Source of the DNA: a virus
Reading direction: 5' to 3' (one strand)
Virus record (IMG/VR): IMGVR_UViG_3300045922_000102
Coordinates: 1 to 34,156 of that record
DNA: 34,156 nucleotides
How positions within the stretch are numbered: the first letter of the stretch is position 1; the number at the start of each line of letters is the position of its first letter. The translations under genes were made by a program, and so were the position numbers. Of this stretch, positions 23,026 to 30,551 are shown piece after piece. Below the pieces are notes generated by a model. That model worked only from the letters and a program-made list of their open reading frames with translations, ran no database searches and was not told the origin of the DNA.

Positions 23026-23412
23026 CTATCGGCGGATTATCGCACGGCGCGCGTCCTCGATGTCGTCAATCGGCACCATGTAACCGTCCATCGCGCCGCC
23101 CATCGACGGGTCGGGGGTCAGGATCGCGTTCAGCACGATGTTGCTCAGAAGCTCTTCCAGCTTCTCAATCCGCGCGTATGCCTTGCCCAGCATTTCGACC
23201 GCGTCCGCCGTCTTGCCACAGCCGGGATTGCCGTCCTCCGATTCGACCCAGCACGGGATTTCTCGAAGGCTTGCGTTCTCGGCCTCCAACTCCGCGACGC
23301 GGGCGCGGAGAGCTTTGAGCTCGGCATCCCTCCAGCGCAGCGCGTCTGCGAGAGCAACCGTCGTATGCTCGTTTTGCGAGGCTTGGCGCAGTCGTTCGAT
23401 TGCGTCTCTCAC
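23026..23412 (-). CDS. Coiled-coil hypothetical protein (128 aa)
   Basis: The protein begins MRDAIERLRQASQNEHTTVALADALRWRDAELKALRARVAELEAENASLREI, a coiled coil with clear heptads. After a Cys-containing linker (CWVESEDGNPGCGKTADAVE) comes KAYARIEKLEELLSNIVLNAIL and a C-terminal IDDIEDARRAIIRR. No enzyme motif is visible. Its ATG overlaps the stop of the preceding gene (ATGA at 23409-23412), and the methyltransferase starts a few bases after its stop. It may be a structural or accessory partner of the other coiled-coil protein. Confidence 0.65.
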   Translation of the reverse strand: MRDAIERLRQASQNEHTTVALADALRWRDAELKALRARVAELEAENASLREIPCWVESEDGNPGCGKTADAVEMLGKAYARIEKLEELLSNIVLNAILTPDPSMGGAMDGYMVPIDDIEDARRAIIRR

Positions 23413-23660
23413 TTCTCCCCCTTCGCCACTCGCTGCAACTCATCGAGTTGGTGGCGCAGGGCTTCTGCGGTCTGCGCGAGTTGGTGGCGCAGGGCTTCTG
23501 CGGTCTGCGTCAGTTCAGTAATGCGCCATCGCAGGTCGATGTTCTCGCGCACCAACTCCAAGACGCGGTCGAGCAGTTTGTCGATCTCGGAGTCCTTGCG
23601 CTCGATGATGTCATTTTGCGCGCGGGCGACATCTTCCCAAGAGGCACTAGGGTTGCTCAT
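23409..23660 (-). CDS. Coiled-coil protein with an 11-residue tandem duplication (83 aa)
   Basis: The protein begins MSNPSASWEDVARAQNDIIERKDSEIDKLLDRVLELVRENIDLRW, followed by a perfect tandem of QTAEALRHQL. It is almost all coiled coil, with no catalytic or binding residues. The start overlaps the upstream small ORF's stop (ATGA at 23657-23660). Likely an oligomerising accessory protein of unknown role in the recombination operon. Confidence 0.65.
   Translation of the reverse strand: MSNPSASWEDVARAQNDIIERKDSEIDKLLDRVLELVRENIDLRWRITELTQTAEALRHQLAQTAEALRHQLDELQRVAKGEK
23444..23509. repeat. 33-bp exact tandem duplication
   Basis: Two identical 33-bp copies, 23444-23476 and 23477-23509, within the 83-aa coiled-coil gene. 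Each encodes 11 residues, so the duplication keeps frame and adds a hendecad, which leaves a coiled coil intact. The exact identity shows it is recent. Confidence 0.9.
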
Positions 23661-23740
23661 ACCTCCCCCTCCACGAGCACGTAGCGCAGGATGTGCTCGG
23701 CATCCTCCCCGCCCATGGCCGCACCGCTGGCGTAGCGCAC
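23657..23740 (-). CDS. Small ORF (27 aa) between RecT and the coiled-coil gene
   Basis: GTG 23740 lies immediately after the RecT stop and about ten bases after GAGGAA in the RecT end. It encodes MRYASGAAMGGEDAEHILRYVLVEGEV and its TGA overlaps the ATG of the next gene. The fit between stop and start and the absence of a gap favour translation, but 27 residues with no relative recognised leave it uncertain. Confidence 0.4.
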   Translation of the reverse strand: MRYASGAAMGGEDAEHILRYVLVEGEV

Positions 23741-23741
23741 A

Positions 23742-24581
23742 TCAGAACACTTCCTCGTCGCTGTACGGCGGCGCAGGCTCCGGCTCCGCCTCGACGACGG
23801 ATTGCAGCGTCTTGGGGCGCTTGGCGGGCGAGGGCGCAGGCGGCGGCTCGACAGCCTCGACCGCCGGCGTCGGCGCATGGTCGAGCAAGGCGGCCTCATC
23901 GTCCTCGCGCAGCCGCTCCACCACGTCGTCATCGCCCAAGATCGCGACCCGCTTGCGCAGCCGGTGCAGGACGGTCTTCTGCTCCATGCGTTCCGGCCAG
24001 TCCTTCCACGGGCCGATAGGGTTGCCCGCCTTGTCCTTGGAGCGAGACGCCGCCGCCGCGCGGGCAAGCTCGGCCATGTTCATCGCCTCGACGTACGTGC
24101 GACCGTCTGCATCCTTGGCGCTGGCATACGCGCCCACGCGCGCGCCGCGATCACCGAACACCTTGGGCCGGTGCATGACATGCTGCCCGTCGTCGTCCGA
24201 CCAAATCTCAATGGTGTCGTGCTCGTACACGCTGGCGGCATACGCCTTGATGCCGGCCTTCGCCATCTCCTTGATGATGCCCTCGGGCATCGGCATGAAC
24301 TGAACCTTCTTGACCCACTGGTCGCCCTGCTTGGTGTTGAACGACACCAGCGCGCCTTCCTTGCCGTCAGGCAGCAACCCGCGCTGTGCAGCCGTCACGC
24401 AGGCGTTGTACAGGCTGGCTCGGTCGCACTCCAAGAGTGCGGAATTGTTCTGCACGGCGGTCAGCGTGACGCGCGTGAATCGATCCAATGACACGTTGGG
24501 CGGCAGCACAGAGCGGAACTTGTCCTGCATGGCAGGATCCGCAATGGCGCGGCAGACAACGGCAAGGGCGTTCTCATTCAT
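23742..24581 (-). CDS. recT: RecT-family single-strand annealing protein
   Basis: A 279-residue protein; the start is ATG 24581, preceded by GGAG on the minus strand and overlapping the small upstream ORF. It begins MNENALAVVCRAIADPAMQDKFRSVLP, then FTRVTLTAVQNNSALLECDRASLYNACVTAAQRGLLPDG, KVQFMPMPEGIIKEMAKAG and ASRSKDKAGNPIGPWKDWPERMEQKTVLHRLRK, in the order seen in RecT/Redbeta-like proteins. It anneals complementary single strands during phage recombination. The C-terminal 60 residues are acidic and Pro-rich, as in many such proteins. It is encoded with the YqaJ nuclease, the usual pair. Confidence 0.9.
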   Translation of the reverse strand: MNENALAVVCRAIADPAMQDKFRSVLPPNVSLDRFTRVTLTAVQNNSALLECDRASLYNACVTAAQRGLLPDGKEGALVSFNTKQGDQWVKKVQFMPMPEGIIKEMAKAGIKAYAASVYEHDTIEIWSDDDGQHVMHRPKVFGDRGARVGAYASAKDADGRTYVEAMNMAELARAAAASRSKDKAGNPIGPWKDWPERMEQKTVLHRLRKRVAILGDDDVVERLREDDEAALLDHAPTPAVEAVEPPPAPSPAKRPKTLQSVVEAEPEPAPPYSDEEVF

Positions 24582-24652
24582 TGGCAGACTCCGGTGTCGT
24601 GGTGGGCGTAATCTCGGGCGCATCGGCTGTTGACGATGTAGACCTTACTCAC
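24578..24652 (-). CDS. Small ORF (24 aa) between yqaJ and recT
   Basis: GTG 24652 is preceded by AAGGAG eight bases upstream within the end of yqaJ, overlaps the yqaJ stop (GTGAGTAA) and ends in an ATGA overlap with recT. It encodes MSKVYIVNSRCARDYAHHDTGVCQ, which contains two Cys and two adjacent His residues. The tight junctions and good ribosome binding site support translation; the function is unknown. It may also couple translation of recT. Confidence 0.5.
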   Translation of the reverse strand: MSKVYIVNSRCARDYAHHDTGVCQ

Positions 24653-25628
24653 GTGACTTCTCCTTTGATGACTTCTTGGCCGTGATACGGACGTTGCGAT
24701 AACCCTTGCGGGTGTACGCTGGCACTTCGGTATCACCGACCATGCCAGCGCTGACATTGAACCCATCGACGATGACGCGCTCGGCATCGCCAATCAGCAT
24801 CAGCAGCTTGGCCTTGAGCGTATCCTTGGTCGCTTCGGCCTCGCGCGCTTGCTTTGCCGCAGCGACGTAACCACGGCACAGCTCCGCAATCTCTTCGTTG
24901 CCGGTGGCGTCCATCACTTTGCCCGGCTCGGCGTAACGGTACAGCTTGGCGACGATGTCGGCGTCTGCCGGCAGGTCCACTGGCGGCATGATGCCGTTGT
25001 CGAGGTCGGCCCAAAACTTCTCGCACTTGGCCACAATCGCCTTGTGCACGGCGTCGTCGCGCTCGCGAACGAACACGCGCAGCTCGTTGCCGCCGATCAG
25101 CGCGCCAATCGCGCCCCAAAACCGACCGATGCACGCTAGCTGGTGCTGCAACTGCAACTCGATGTGCACGGGCGGCTCGCCGTCCGTCCAGTCGTTGCGG
25201 TAGACGAACGTGTCCACGTTCTTGATTTCGAGAATGCCCGCGCCGTGCTTGGCGTACATATCCCGCAGCAACGAGTCCTTTGGCGGTTCCGCGCCATCCG
25301 ACAGCCCGATGATCTCGTAGTCGAACGACGCGCCCGCGCGGATGTGCTGGTAACTGTGAATGGCGTAGCCGCTGATCGCGCGCACCTTGACGCCATACTC
25401 CGATGCAATGCCTTTTGCAATGGCATGCTGCACACGGATGCCCCACCGCATGCGCTCGTTGCCCTCGAACTCCGGGTCCGGGTCCGGCTGCCTCTTGACG
25501 ACCGCCAACTCGAATGCGGTCGAATAGGGCGACAGGCCAAACAGTGCAGCCACTTCCGTGCTGCCGACATGCTTGTGCCGCAGCGCGAGCCATTCCTCGC
25601 GTGTCTTGGGGTATTCCACTTGTGTCAC
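24645..25628 (-). CDS. YqaJ-type viral recombinase / exonuclease
   Basis: A 327-residue protein with EEWLALRHKHVGSTEVAALFGLSPYSTAFEL (residues 11-41), the R-x-x-x-(I/V)G-x-SE-x-A-x-(L/I)-x-G motif of the YqaJ (lambda exonuclease-like, PD-(D/E)XK) family. Catalytic residues are Asp103 in SFDYEI and Glu134/Lys136 in GILEIKN. A later helix with a Lys-rich end (RKGYRNVRITAKKSSKEKSRE) closes it. It digests double-stranded ends to give 3' overhangs for RecT to anneal. It is the first gene of the minus-strand operon and diverges from the helicase gene across a 62-bp control region. Confidence 0.9.
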   Translation of the reverse strand: MTQVEYPKTREEWLALRHKHVGSTEVAALFGLSPYSTAFELAVVKRQPDPDPEFEGNERMRWGIRVQHAIAKGIASEYGVKVRAISGYAIHSYQHIRAGASFDYEIIGLSDGAEPPKDSLLRDMYAKHGAGILEIKNVDTFVYRNDWTDGEPPVHIELQLQHQLACIGRFWGAIGALIGGNELRVFVRERDDAVHKAIVAKCEKFWADLDNGIMPPVDLPADADIVAKLYRYAEPGKVMDATGNEEIAELCRGYVAAAKQAREAEATKDTLKAKLLMLIGDAERVIVDGFNVSAGMVGDTEVPAYTRKGYRNVRITAKKSSKEKSRE

Positions 25629-25637
25629 CTAGCAGGG

Positions 25638-25667
25638 TTGACTTATTCAATGTCTATACCATACATT
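25638..25667 (+). promoter_or_regulatory. Rightward promoter (helicase operon)
   Basis: TTGACT (25638-25643) and TACATT (25662-25667), 18 bp apart, match sigma70-type boxes at 5/6 and 4/6 positions and point to the helicase gene, whose GTG start (25691) follows AAGGGG (25675-25680). It overlaps the opposing promoter and the dyad at 25648-25668. Confidence 0.55.
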
Positions 25668-25668
25668 G
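25648..25668. promoter_or_regulatory. Dyad operator candidate shared by two divergent promoters
   Basis: CAATGT (25648-25653) and ACATTG (25663-25668) are perfect inverted six-base arms around nine bases. The dyad covers both -10 boxes, so one protein binding here could shut off both directions. Confidence 0.55.
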
Positions 25669-25686
25669 TCTAAAAAGGGGTGTCAA
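25658..25686 (-). promoter_or_regulatory. Leftward promoter (YqaJ/RecT operon)
   Basis: On the minus strand TTGACA (25686-25681) is a perfect -35 box, 17 bp before TATGGT (25663-25658), four of six -10 bases. It would transcribe from about 25651 toward YqaJ, giving a short leader before the ATG at 25628. Confidence 0.6.
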
Positions 25687-25690
25687 CACT

Positions 25691-27100
25691 GTGCCTATTG
25701 TTCTCCGCGACTACCAGCACAAAGCCATCGAAGACGTGCGCGCCGCCTTCCGCTGCAAGCTGCGCTCGGTGCTGCTGGTCGCGCCGACCGGATCGGGCAA
25801 GACCGTGATGTTCTCGTACATCACGCACGGCGCGATGATGCGCGGCAACCGCGTCGCCATCCTGGCGCATCGCATCGAGCTGGTGGATCAGATTGCGGCG
25901 GCGTTGGCGGCCATGAACGTGCCGCACAGCTACGTCGCAGCAGGCTATCCCTATGATCGCCGCGCGCCCGTGCAAGTCTGCTCCACGCAGACACTGGCGC
26001 GCCGCATTGACAAGATGCCAGCGCCGGAACTCGTCGTGATCGACGAAGCACACCATGCAACCGCATCCAACACCATCGGGCAAATACTGCGCAAATGGCA
26101 CACAGCGCGCGTGCTCGGCGTCACCGCAACACCCATCAGGCTATCAGGCGAGGGACTGAATGAAGTTTTCGAAGGCATGGTTCAGGGCCCGACCGTGGCC
26201 GAACTCATTGAAATGGGCGCCCTGTCGCCCGTCACGGTTTATGCGCCGCCGACTGTGGACACTAGTGGGCTGCATCTACGCGCCGGTGAATTCAGGCGTG
26301 ACGAAGTTTCGGCGACAATGGATAAACCTTCGATTACGGGCGATGCCGTGGACCACTACAAGAGGCTTACGCCTGGTCGCCCAGCCGTCGTTTTCTGCGC
26401 GTCAGTGGAACACGCGCGGCATGTCGCGCGGGATTTCGTGGCCGCCGGCTACAGCGCCGCACACATCGACGGCGGGATGGACTCGTCATTCAGGCGGAGC
26501 ATCATCAATGACTTCAGACAACGCAAACTCACAGTCCTCACCTCCTGCGACCTCATCAGCGAAGGGTTCGACGTGCCAGGAATCCACGTCGGCATCAGCT
26601 TGCGCCCCACCGCAAGCATCGGCCTCTGGCTGCAACAGTGTGGCCGATGTCTCAGACCGGCTGACGGCAAGGACCGCGCCGTCATCCTCGACCACGCCGG
26701 AAATACTCTCCGACATGGCCTTCCAACTGAGGATCGTCAGTGGTCACTGGAAGGCCGCGAGCGAAGCACTCGACGAACTGCGGATCATCAATCTCTCTTT
26801 GTTAGAGTTTGTCCGCAATGTTTTGGCGCAGAGCGCTCAGGCAGACCCAAGTGCAGTCAGTGCGGCTTCGTCTACCCAGTCCAATCGCGCCAAATCGCCA
26901 AAGTCGACGGCGAACTCCAAGAAGTCAAAGCGCCCGACCGCGCCGTCGAAACGCGCAAAGGCGAGCAAGCCAAAGCCTCGGACCTCGAAGCGCTCACCGA
27001 TCTCGGCAAAATGAGAGGCTACAAGAATCCTCGTGGCTGGGCCATGCATGTCATGGCGGCTCGTGCTGCAAAACGCAAAGGGCGCGGGGTGGTGTTGTGA
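25691..27100 (+). CDS. SF2 DEAD/DEAH-box helicase with zinc-ribbon-like C-terminus
   Basis: A 469-residue protein. The start is GTG 25691 after AAGGGG. LVAPTGSGKTVMF near 31-43 is Walker A, VVIDEAHHATAS near 115 is the DEAH box, and GVTATPIRLSGEG near 143 is motif III. SCDLISEGFDVPGI and QQCGRCLRP supply the motif V and VI positions of the second RecA-like domain (near 300-325). Near 375-395 CPQCFGAERSGRPKCSQCG looks like a zinc ribbon. SF2 helicases of this kind unwind or translocate on DNA in phage replication and recombination. It begins a plus-strand replication operon and diverges from the RecT operon. Confidence 0.9.
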   Translation: MPIVLRDYQHKAIEDVRAAFRCKLRSVLLVAPTGSGKTVMFSYITHGAMMRGNRVAILAHRIELVDQIAAALAAMNVPHSYVAAGYPYDRRAPVQVCSTQTLARRIDKMPAPELVVIDEAHHATASNTIGQILRKWHTARVLGVTATPIRLSGEGLNEVFEGMVQGPTVAELIEMGALSPVTVYAPPTVDTSGLHLRAGEFRRDEVSATMDKPSITGDAVDHYKRLTPGRPAVVFCASVEHARHVARDFVAAGYSAAHIDGGMDSSFRRSIINDFRQRKLTVLTSCDLISEGFDVPGIHVGISLRPTASIGLWLQQCGRCLRPADGKDRAVILDHAGNTLRHGLPTEDRQWSLEGRERSTRRTADHQSLFVRVCPQCFGAERSGRPKCSQCGFVYPVQSRQIAKVDGELQEVKAPDRAVETRKGEQAKASDLEALTDLGKMRGYKNPRGWAMHVMAARAAKRKGRGVVL

Positions 27101-27131
27101 CGGGTGGTGCTGCAACGAACGGGGTATCGCT

Positions 27132-27482
27132 GTGAAAGAAACGCAGATACTGCAGAAAATTCGCCTTGAGTGCTCGCGCGGCGACGTGCGCCTGTGGCGC
27201 AACAACGTCGGCGGGCTGATCGACAGCACAGGCCGCTTCGTCCAGTTCGGTCTGTGCGTCGGCAGTTCCGATCTGATCGGGTACAAGTCCATCGTCATCA
27301 CGCCCGACATGGTCGGCCAGCGTGTCGCAGTGTTCACCGCGCTGGAAGTGAAGGCGCATCACAACAGCAAGCTCACCGACGCGCAACGCAGGTTCCTCCA
27401 ACTCGTGCGCAATGCCGGCGGCATTGGCGCTGTAGTGCGCGGCATCATCGAAGCCAAAGCAGCCTTGAAGGTGACGACATGA
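27132..27482 (+). CDS. VRR-NUC domain nuclease
   Basis: A 116-residue protein from GTG 27132, 31 bp after the helicase. VRLWRNNVGGLIDSTGRFVQFGLCVGSSDLIGY and ALEVKAHHNSKLTDAQRRFLQLVRNAGGIGAVVR follow the VRR-NUC order (R-x-N in the first strand, G-x-S-D-L, E-V-K, then Q-R). It is the size of a stand-alone phage VRR-NUC, a PD-(D/E)XK-fold nuclease thought to cut branched or flap DNA structures. ATGA overlap with the following HTH gene. Confidence 0.88.
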   Translation: MKETQILQKIRLECSRGDVRLWRNNVGGLIDSTGRFVQFGLCVGSSDLIGYKSIVITPDMVGQRVAVFTALEVKAHHNSKLTDAQRRFLQLVRNAGGIGAVVRGIIEAKAALKVTT

Positions 27483-27658
27483 CCACGACCGCACGGCGCA
27501 ACGAACTCAAACGCATCATGCAAGAGAAGCGACTCACCGCGCACGACGTGGCGAGGATCGTCTACAAGTCGCCGTCCACCGTCTATGCGTGGCGGTGCGG
27601 CACACGCACGATGCCGAAGTCGTCCCTGCGTCTGCTCATGCTGTCGATCAAGGAATGA
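27479..27658 (+). CDS. Small XRE-like HTH protein (59 aa)
   Basis: ATG 27479 overlaps the VRR-NUC stop and its own stop overlaps the next ATG, giving continuous translation. NELKRIMQEKRLTAHDVARIVYKSPSTVYAWRCGTRTMPKSSLRLLML is a compact XRE/Cro-like helix-turn-helix (HDVARIVYKSPSTVYAWRCG as helices 2 and 3). It likely controls transcription, perhaps at the divergent promoter at 25638-25686, or acts as a loading factor. Placement inside the replication operon suggests autoregulation, which is inference. Confidence 0.7.
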   Translation: MTTTARRNELKRIMQEKRLTAHDVARIVYKSPSTVYAWRCGTRTMPKSSLRLLMLSIKE

Positions 27659-30039
27659 CCGTGGCTATCGACTTCAGCGGTTTGGCGGCGCAGTTGCTGG
27701 CGTCCGCAGAGTCCTACGTCCGCGAGTGGTTGCCCGCAGGCCGGCGTCGGGGAAATGAGTATGTCGTCGGCTCGGTGCGCGGCGACGAGGGCGACTCGCT
27801 GTCGATCAACCTCAACAGCGGGGTGTGGATGGACTTCGCCACCGGCGAAAAAGGCGGCGACCTCATCAGCCTGTACGCGGCCATCCACGGACTGACGCAG
27901 GCGCAAGCGGCCCGCGCGCTCGGCGGCGTGAACGGCCACGACCATGCGCCTCCGTCCGCTGCGAAGCGCAAGCCGACCGTGATCGACGCCCCGCTTCAGC
28001 GCCCGCCCGAAGATGCGGAGCCGCCAGGACCGCACCGCAAGCACGGCCCGCACACCATGCTGCACGCCTACCGCGACGCGGAAGGGCTGCTCATGTACGT
28101 CGCCCGGTACGATCTACCGGACGGGTCGAAGCAGTTCTCCCCGTGGCGCTGGACCTCGACCGGCTGGCAGGCCAAGGCGGCACCGAAGCCGCGCCCGCTG
28201 TACGGCCTCGACGCGCTCGCACAGCGCCCCCATGACCGGGTGATGCTGGTGGAGGGCGAGAAATGCGCCGATGCCCTGCGCCCCGTCCTGCGCCGGCACG
28301 TCGTCATGACCTGGCCCGGTGGCGCGTCAGCCGTTGACACCGTGGACTGGGCCCCGCTCGCCGGCCGCAAGGTCGATATCTGGCCGGACAACGACACCCC
28401 CGGCAGAGCGGCCATGGCCAAGGTGGCCGAGAAGCTCATCAAGCTCGGCTGCCAAGACATTCGCCTGATCGACCCCACCGGCCAGTCAGAGGGATGGGAC
28501 GCCGCCGACGCCGTGGCCGCCGGCATGGACGCCAAAGCCATCGCCCGGTGGATCAAAAGGAATGGCGGACGGCATATCACCTCTGTTAGACTTCAGGCCG
28601 CAGGGTCCGGCCTTCATGCGACCGATGCTACGCCTAGCAGCACCCCTCACCTCGCATCCGGGTCGCCGCCCATCACGCCGGACCCTGCAACTCCCGCGCT
28701 CAGTATCTTCCACAACGAGGATGCCCCGGCTTCTTTTGATCCGCGGCTAGATAGGCTGCTGGCGCATCGGATGGACGGCCGCTGGCACCAGATCGGCATT
28801 CCCCAAGATTTCATCGTCAACAATCGCGCGATCGCGAACGAAGACACGGTCCATCGCTTCTGCGAATACTTCGATGGCGTGTTCTGGTTCGATACGTTCC
28901 TCTCGCGCCCGATGACGACCTGGATGACCGGCGTCGCGCGCCCTATCGATACCGCCACCCTGCAAGCCCTCACCGTGTGGCTGCAACGCAACCTCGCACT
29001 GACCAAGATCAGCCCGAACACGATCAAGGCCGGCATCGGCGCATACACCTCCCTGCATCGCCGCAACTGCGCGCAGGAATGGCTGCACTCGCTGAAATGG
29101 GACGGCAACGAACGGCTGAAGCTGGTCCTACCAGCCGCATTCGGCACCGACGACGACGAGTACCATGCCGCCGTGGGCCGCTGCTTCTTCGTCGGCATGG
29201 CCCGCCGCGTGCTCGAGCCAGGCTGCCAGATGGACAACGTCATGCTGCTGGAAGGCGGCGAGGGTAACGGCAAGTCCAGCATCCTGCGCATCATCGGCGG
29301 CGACTGGTACACCGAAGCCATCGAGCCGATCACCAGCAAAGACTTCTACTTGTGCCTGCAAGGGCGGATTCTCGTCGAACTGTCGGAAATGTCGTCTTTC
29401 GAGCGCGCGAGCGTCGAAAAAGTAAAGGCCGTCATCACCAACCGCGTAGACACGTTCCGCTCGCCGTACGACATGCTGCCCGCAGACTATCCGCGTCAGT
29501 GCGTCTTTACCTGCTCGACCAACCGCGACGACTGGAACAAGTCCGATACCGGCGCGCGCCGCTTCTGGCGCGTCCGGACCGGCAAGATCGATCTCGAGTG
29601 GATGCGCGCGAACCGCGAACAATGCTTCGCCGAAGCGGTCGCCCGGGTGCTGCGCAATGAGCCGCACTGGGACGTGCCTCAAGACGTTGCCACCGCCCTC
29701 AATGAGGATGCCAGGATCACCGATCCATGGACCGAACGGGTGCTGAACTACGCGATGCAACGGTCATTCGTGCGGCCCGAGGAAATGCTCGGTAACCAGC
29801 TTTTGGAACTGACCACGGACAAGCAGGATGATAGAGCGGTTTCCCGCGTGCGCTCGATCCTGCGCCGCGCCGGGTTCGTCAGCACCGTCAAGTGGGAGAA
29901 CGGTCGTTCGATCCGCGTATGGCGTCCAAGCCGGATCAGTGCCGCCGACGAGCCCGTCGAACAGAAGTACCGAGGCAAAATGTCGGCACCTGTCATCCCT
30001 GACGCCGACCTGGATTTCGACCCCGAGGTGGAGTTATGA
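27655..30039 (+). CDS. TOPRIM primase - VirE-type helicase fusion
   Basis: A 794-residue replication protein from ATG 27655. The N-terminal part (residues about 20-75) has the zinc-finger-primase fold pattern without clear Cys ligands (NSGVWMDFATGEKGGDLISLY). The TOPRIM part lies near 196-260: MLVEGEKCADAL and VDIWPDNDTPGRAAM. After a Pro/Ser-rich linker (about 340-360) the VirE/SF3-like domain has LLEGGEGNGKSSILR (Walker A, near 531), ILVELSEMSSF (Walker B, near 571) and FTCSTNRDDWNKSDTGARRFWRVR as sensor and arginine finger (near 616-640). It synthesises primers and unwinds DNA. A small HTH protein and VRR-NUC precede it. It converges on the minus-strand HTH gene at 30034 with 6-bp overlap. 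Confidence 0.92.
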   Translation: MTVAIDFSGLAAQLLASAESYVREWLPAGRRRGNEYVVGSVRGDEGDSLSINLNSGVWMDFATGEKGGDLISLYAAIHGLTQAQAARALGGVNGHDHAPPSAAKRKPTVIDAPLQRPPEDAEPPGPHRKHGPHTMLHAYRDAEGLLMYVARYDLPDGSKQFSPWRWTSTGWQAKAAPKPRPLYGLDALAQRPHDRVMLVEGEKCADALRPVLRRHVVMTWPGGASAVDTVDWAPLAGRKVDIWPDNDTPGRAAMAKVAEKLIKLGCQDIRLIDPTGQSEGWDAADAVAAGMDAKAIARWIKRNGGRHITSVRLQAAGSGLHATDATPSSTPHLASGSPPITPDPATPALSIFHNEDAPASFDPRLDRLLAHRMDGRWHQIGIPQDFIVNNRAIANEDTVHRFCEYFDGVFWFDTFLSRPMTTWMTGVARPIDTATLQALTVWLQRNLALTKISPNTIKAGIGAYTSLHRRNCAQEWLHSLKWDGNERLKLVLPAAFGTDDDEYHAAVGRCFFVGMARRVLEPGCQMDNVMLLEGGEGNGKSSILRIIGGDWYTEAIEPITSKDFYLCLQGRILVELSEMSSFERASVEKVKAVITNRVDTFRSPYDMLPADYPRQCVFTCSTNRDDWNKSDTGARRFWRVRTGKIDLEWMRANREQCFAEAVARVLRNEPHWDVPQDVATALNEDARITDPWTERVLNYAMQRSFVRPEEMLGNQLLELTTDKQDDRAVSRVRSILRRAGFVSTVKWENGRSIRVWRPSRISAADEPVEQKYRGKMSAPVIPDADLDFDPEVEL

Positions 30040-30225
30040 CGCGGGCTCAGTCGGTTTGTCAGGAACCGACTTGTACAGCTCCCGCGCCATGATGCCGCGC
30101 ACGGTACGCTTGCTGATGCCGTAGGTTTTCGCCAGCTCGTCATCGCTTGGCGTATGGGTGCGCGCGACGGCGACCGCACGGATTGCGCGCACTTGGTCGT
30201 CTGTCAGCTTCCCCTTTTTTCTCAT
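30034..30225 (-). CDS. Small HTH protein (63 aa)
   Basis: ATG 30225 overlaps the preceding gene's stop (ATGA). LTDDQVRAIRAVAVARTHTPSDDELAKTYGISKRTVRGIMARELYK is a typical small phage HTH: an N-terminal LTDDQVRAIR helix followed by DELAKTYGISKRTVRGIMAR, the recognition helix. It ends Lys/Pro-rich. It is probably a regulator of early or late transcription. Its 3' end overlaps the primase stop by six bases in convergent orientation. Confidence 0.72.
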   Translation of the reverse strand: MRKKGKLTDDQVRAIRAVAVARTHTPSDDELAKTYGISKRTVRGIMARELYKSVPDKPTEPAS

Positions 30226-30422
30226 TCGTAGTCTCTTGGTCTGACGCTCTTGCCCACGCGGTAGTCCACCTGCGGCCATAGCGACGGCGGGATGTGCGCG
30301 AACAGGCGATGACGGATGCGGCGCACGTAGCGCCGCGCCAGCCACCACGTCATCCATGAGGCCGTCAGTGCCGCCGTGCCGACGACAATCGACAGCGCGA
30401 AGAGCCAAGCGTAGTCGGTCAT
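30222..30422 (-). CDS. Small membrane protein (66 aa)
   Basis: Preferred start is ATG 30422 after GGAGG four bases upstream; ATG 30443 is an alternative seven codons earlier. One membrane segment (YAWLFALSIVVGTAALTASWMTWW, residues about 4-27) is followed by a basic RRYVRRIRHR, so the tail is probably cytoplasmic. The last 14 residues (DYRVGKSVRPRDYE) are encoded by a 41-bp sequence that recurs at 30832-30872. Confidence 0.6.
   Translation of the reverse strand: MTDYAWLFALSIVVGTAALTASWMTWWLARRYVRRIRHRLFAHIPPSLWPQVDYRVGKSVRPRDYE
30226..30266. repeat. 41-bp direct repeat, copy 1
   Basis: An exact 41-bp sequence (opening TCGTAGTCTC and ending GCGGTAGTC) that recurs at 30832-30872. Here it encodes the C-terminus DYRVGKSVRPRDYE of the membrane protein and contributes the leader of the HTH gene. 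The repeats flank 565 bp holding three small genes. Confidence 0.95.
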
Positions 30423-30449
30423 GCTTCCTCCACCGGCGACCATGCGCCG

Positions 30450-30551
30450 TCAGTCAAGAGCTTGCGCACCATGCGCCATGTACTGCGGCGGCCCAAACGT
30501 GATAGGCGGTACCTGCAGTTCTTGAGACTGCCATCGCATTGTGCAGATCAT
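30450..30551 (-). CDS. Small ORF (33 aa)
   Basis: ATG 30551 lies eight bases after GGAG and overlaps the lipoprotein stop (ATGA). It encodes MICTMRWQSQELQVPPITFG and continues to LD, 33 residues in all. The junction style matches its neighbours, but an alternative frame ending in an ATGA overlap with the membrane protein is also open here, so this call is tentative. Confidence 0.4.
   Translation of the reverse strand: MICTMRWQSQELQVPPITFGPPQYMAHGAQALD

Noticed and set aside
23365-24491. Plus-strand frames opposite recT and the coiled-coil genes
   Set aside because: Ser/Arg-rich shadows; the minus-strand genes have recognisable motifs and coupled junctions.
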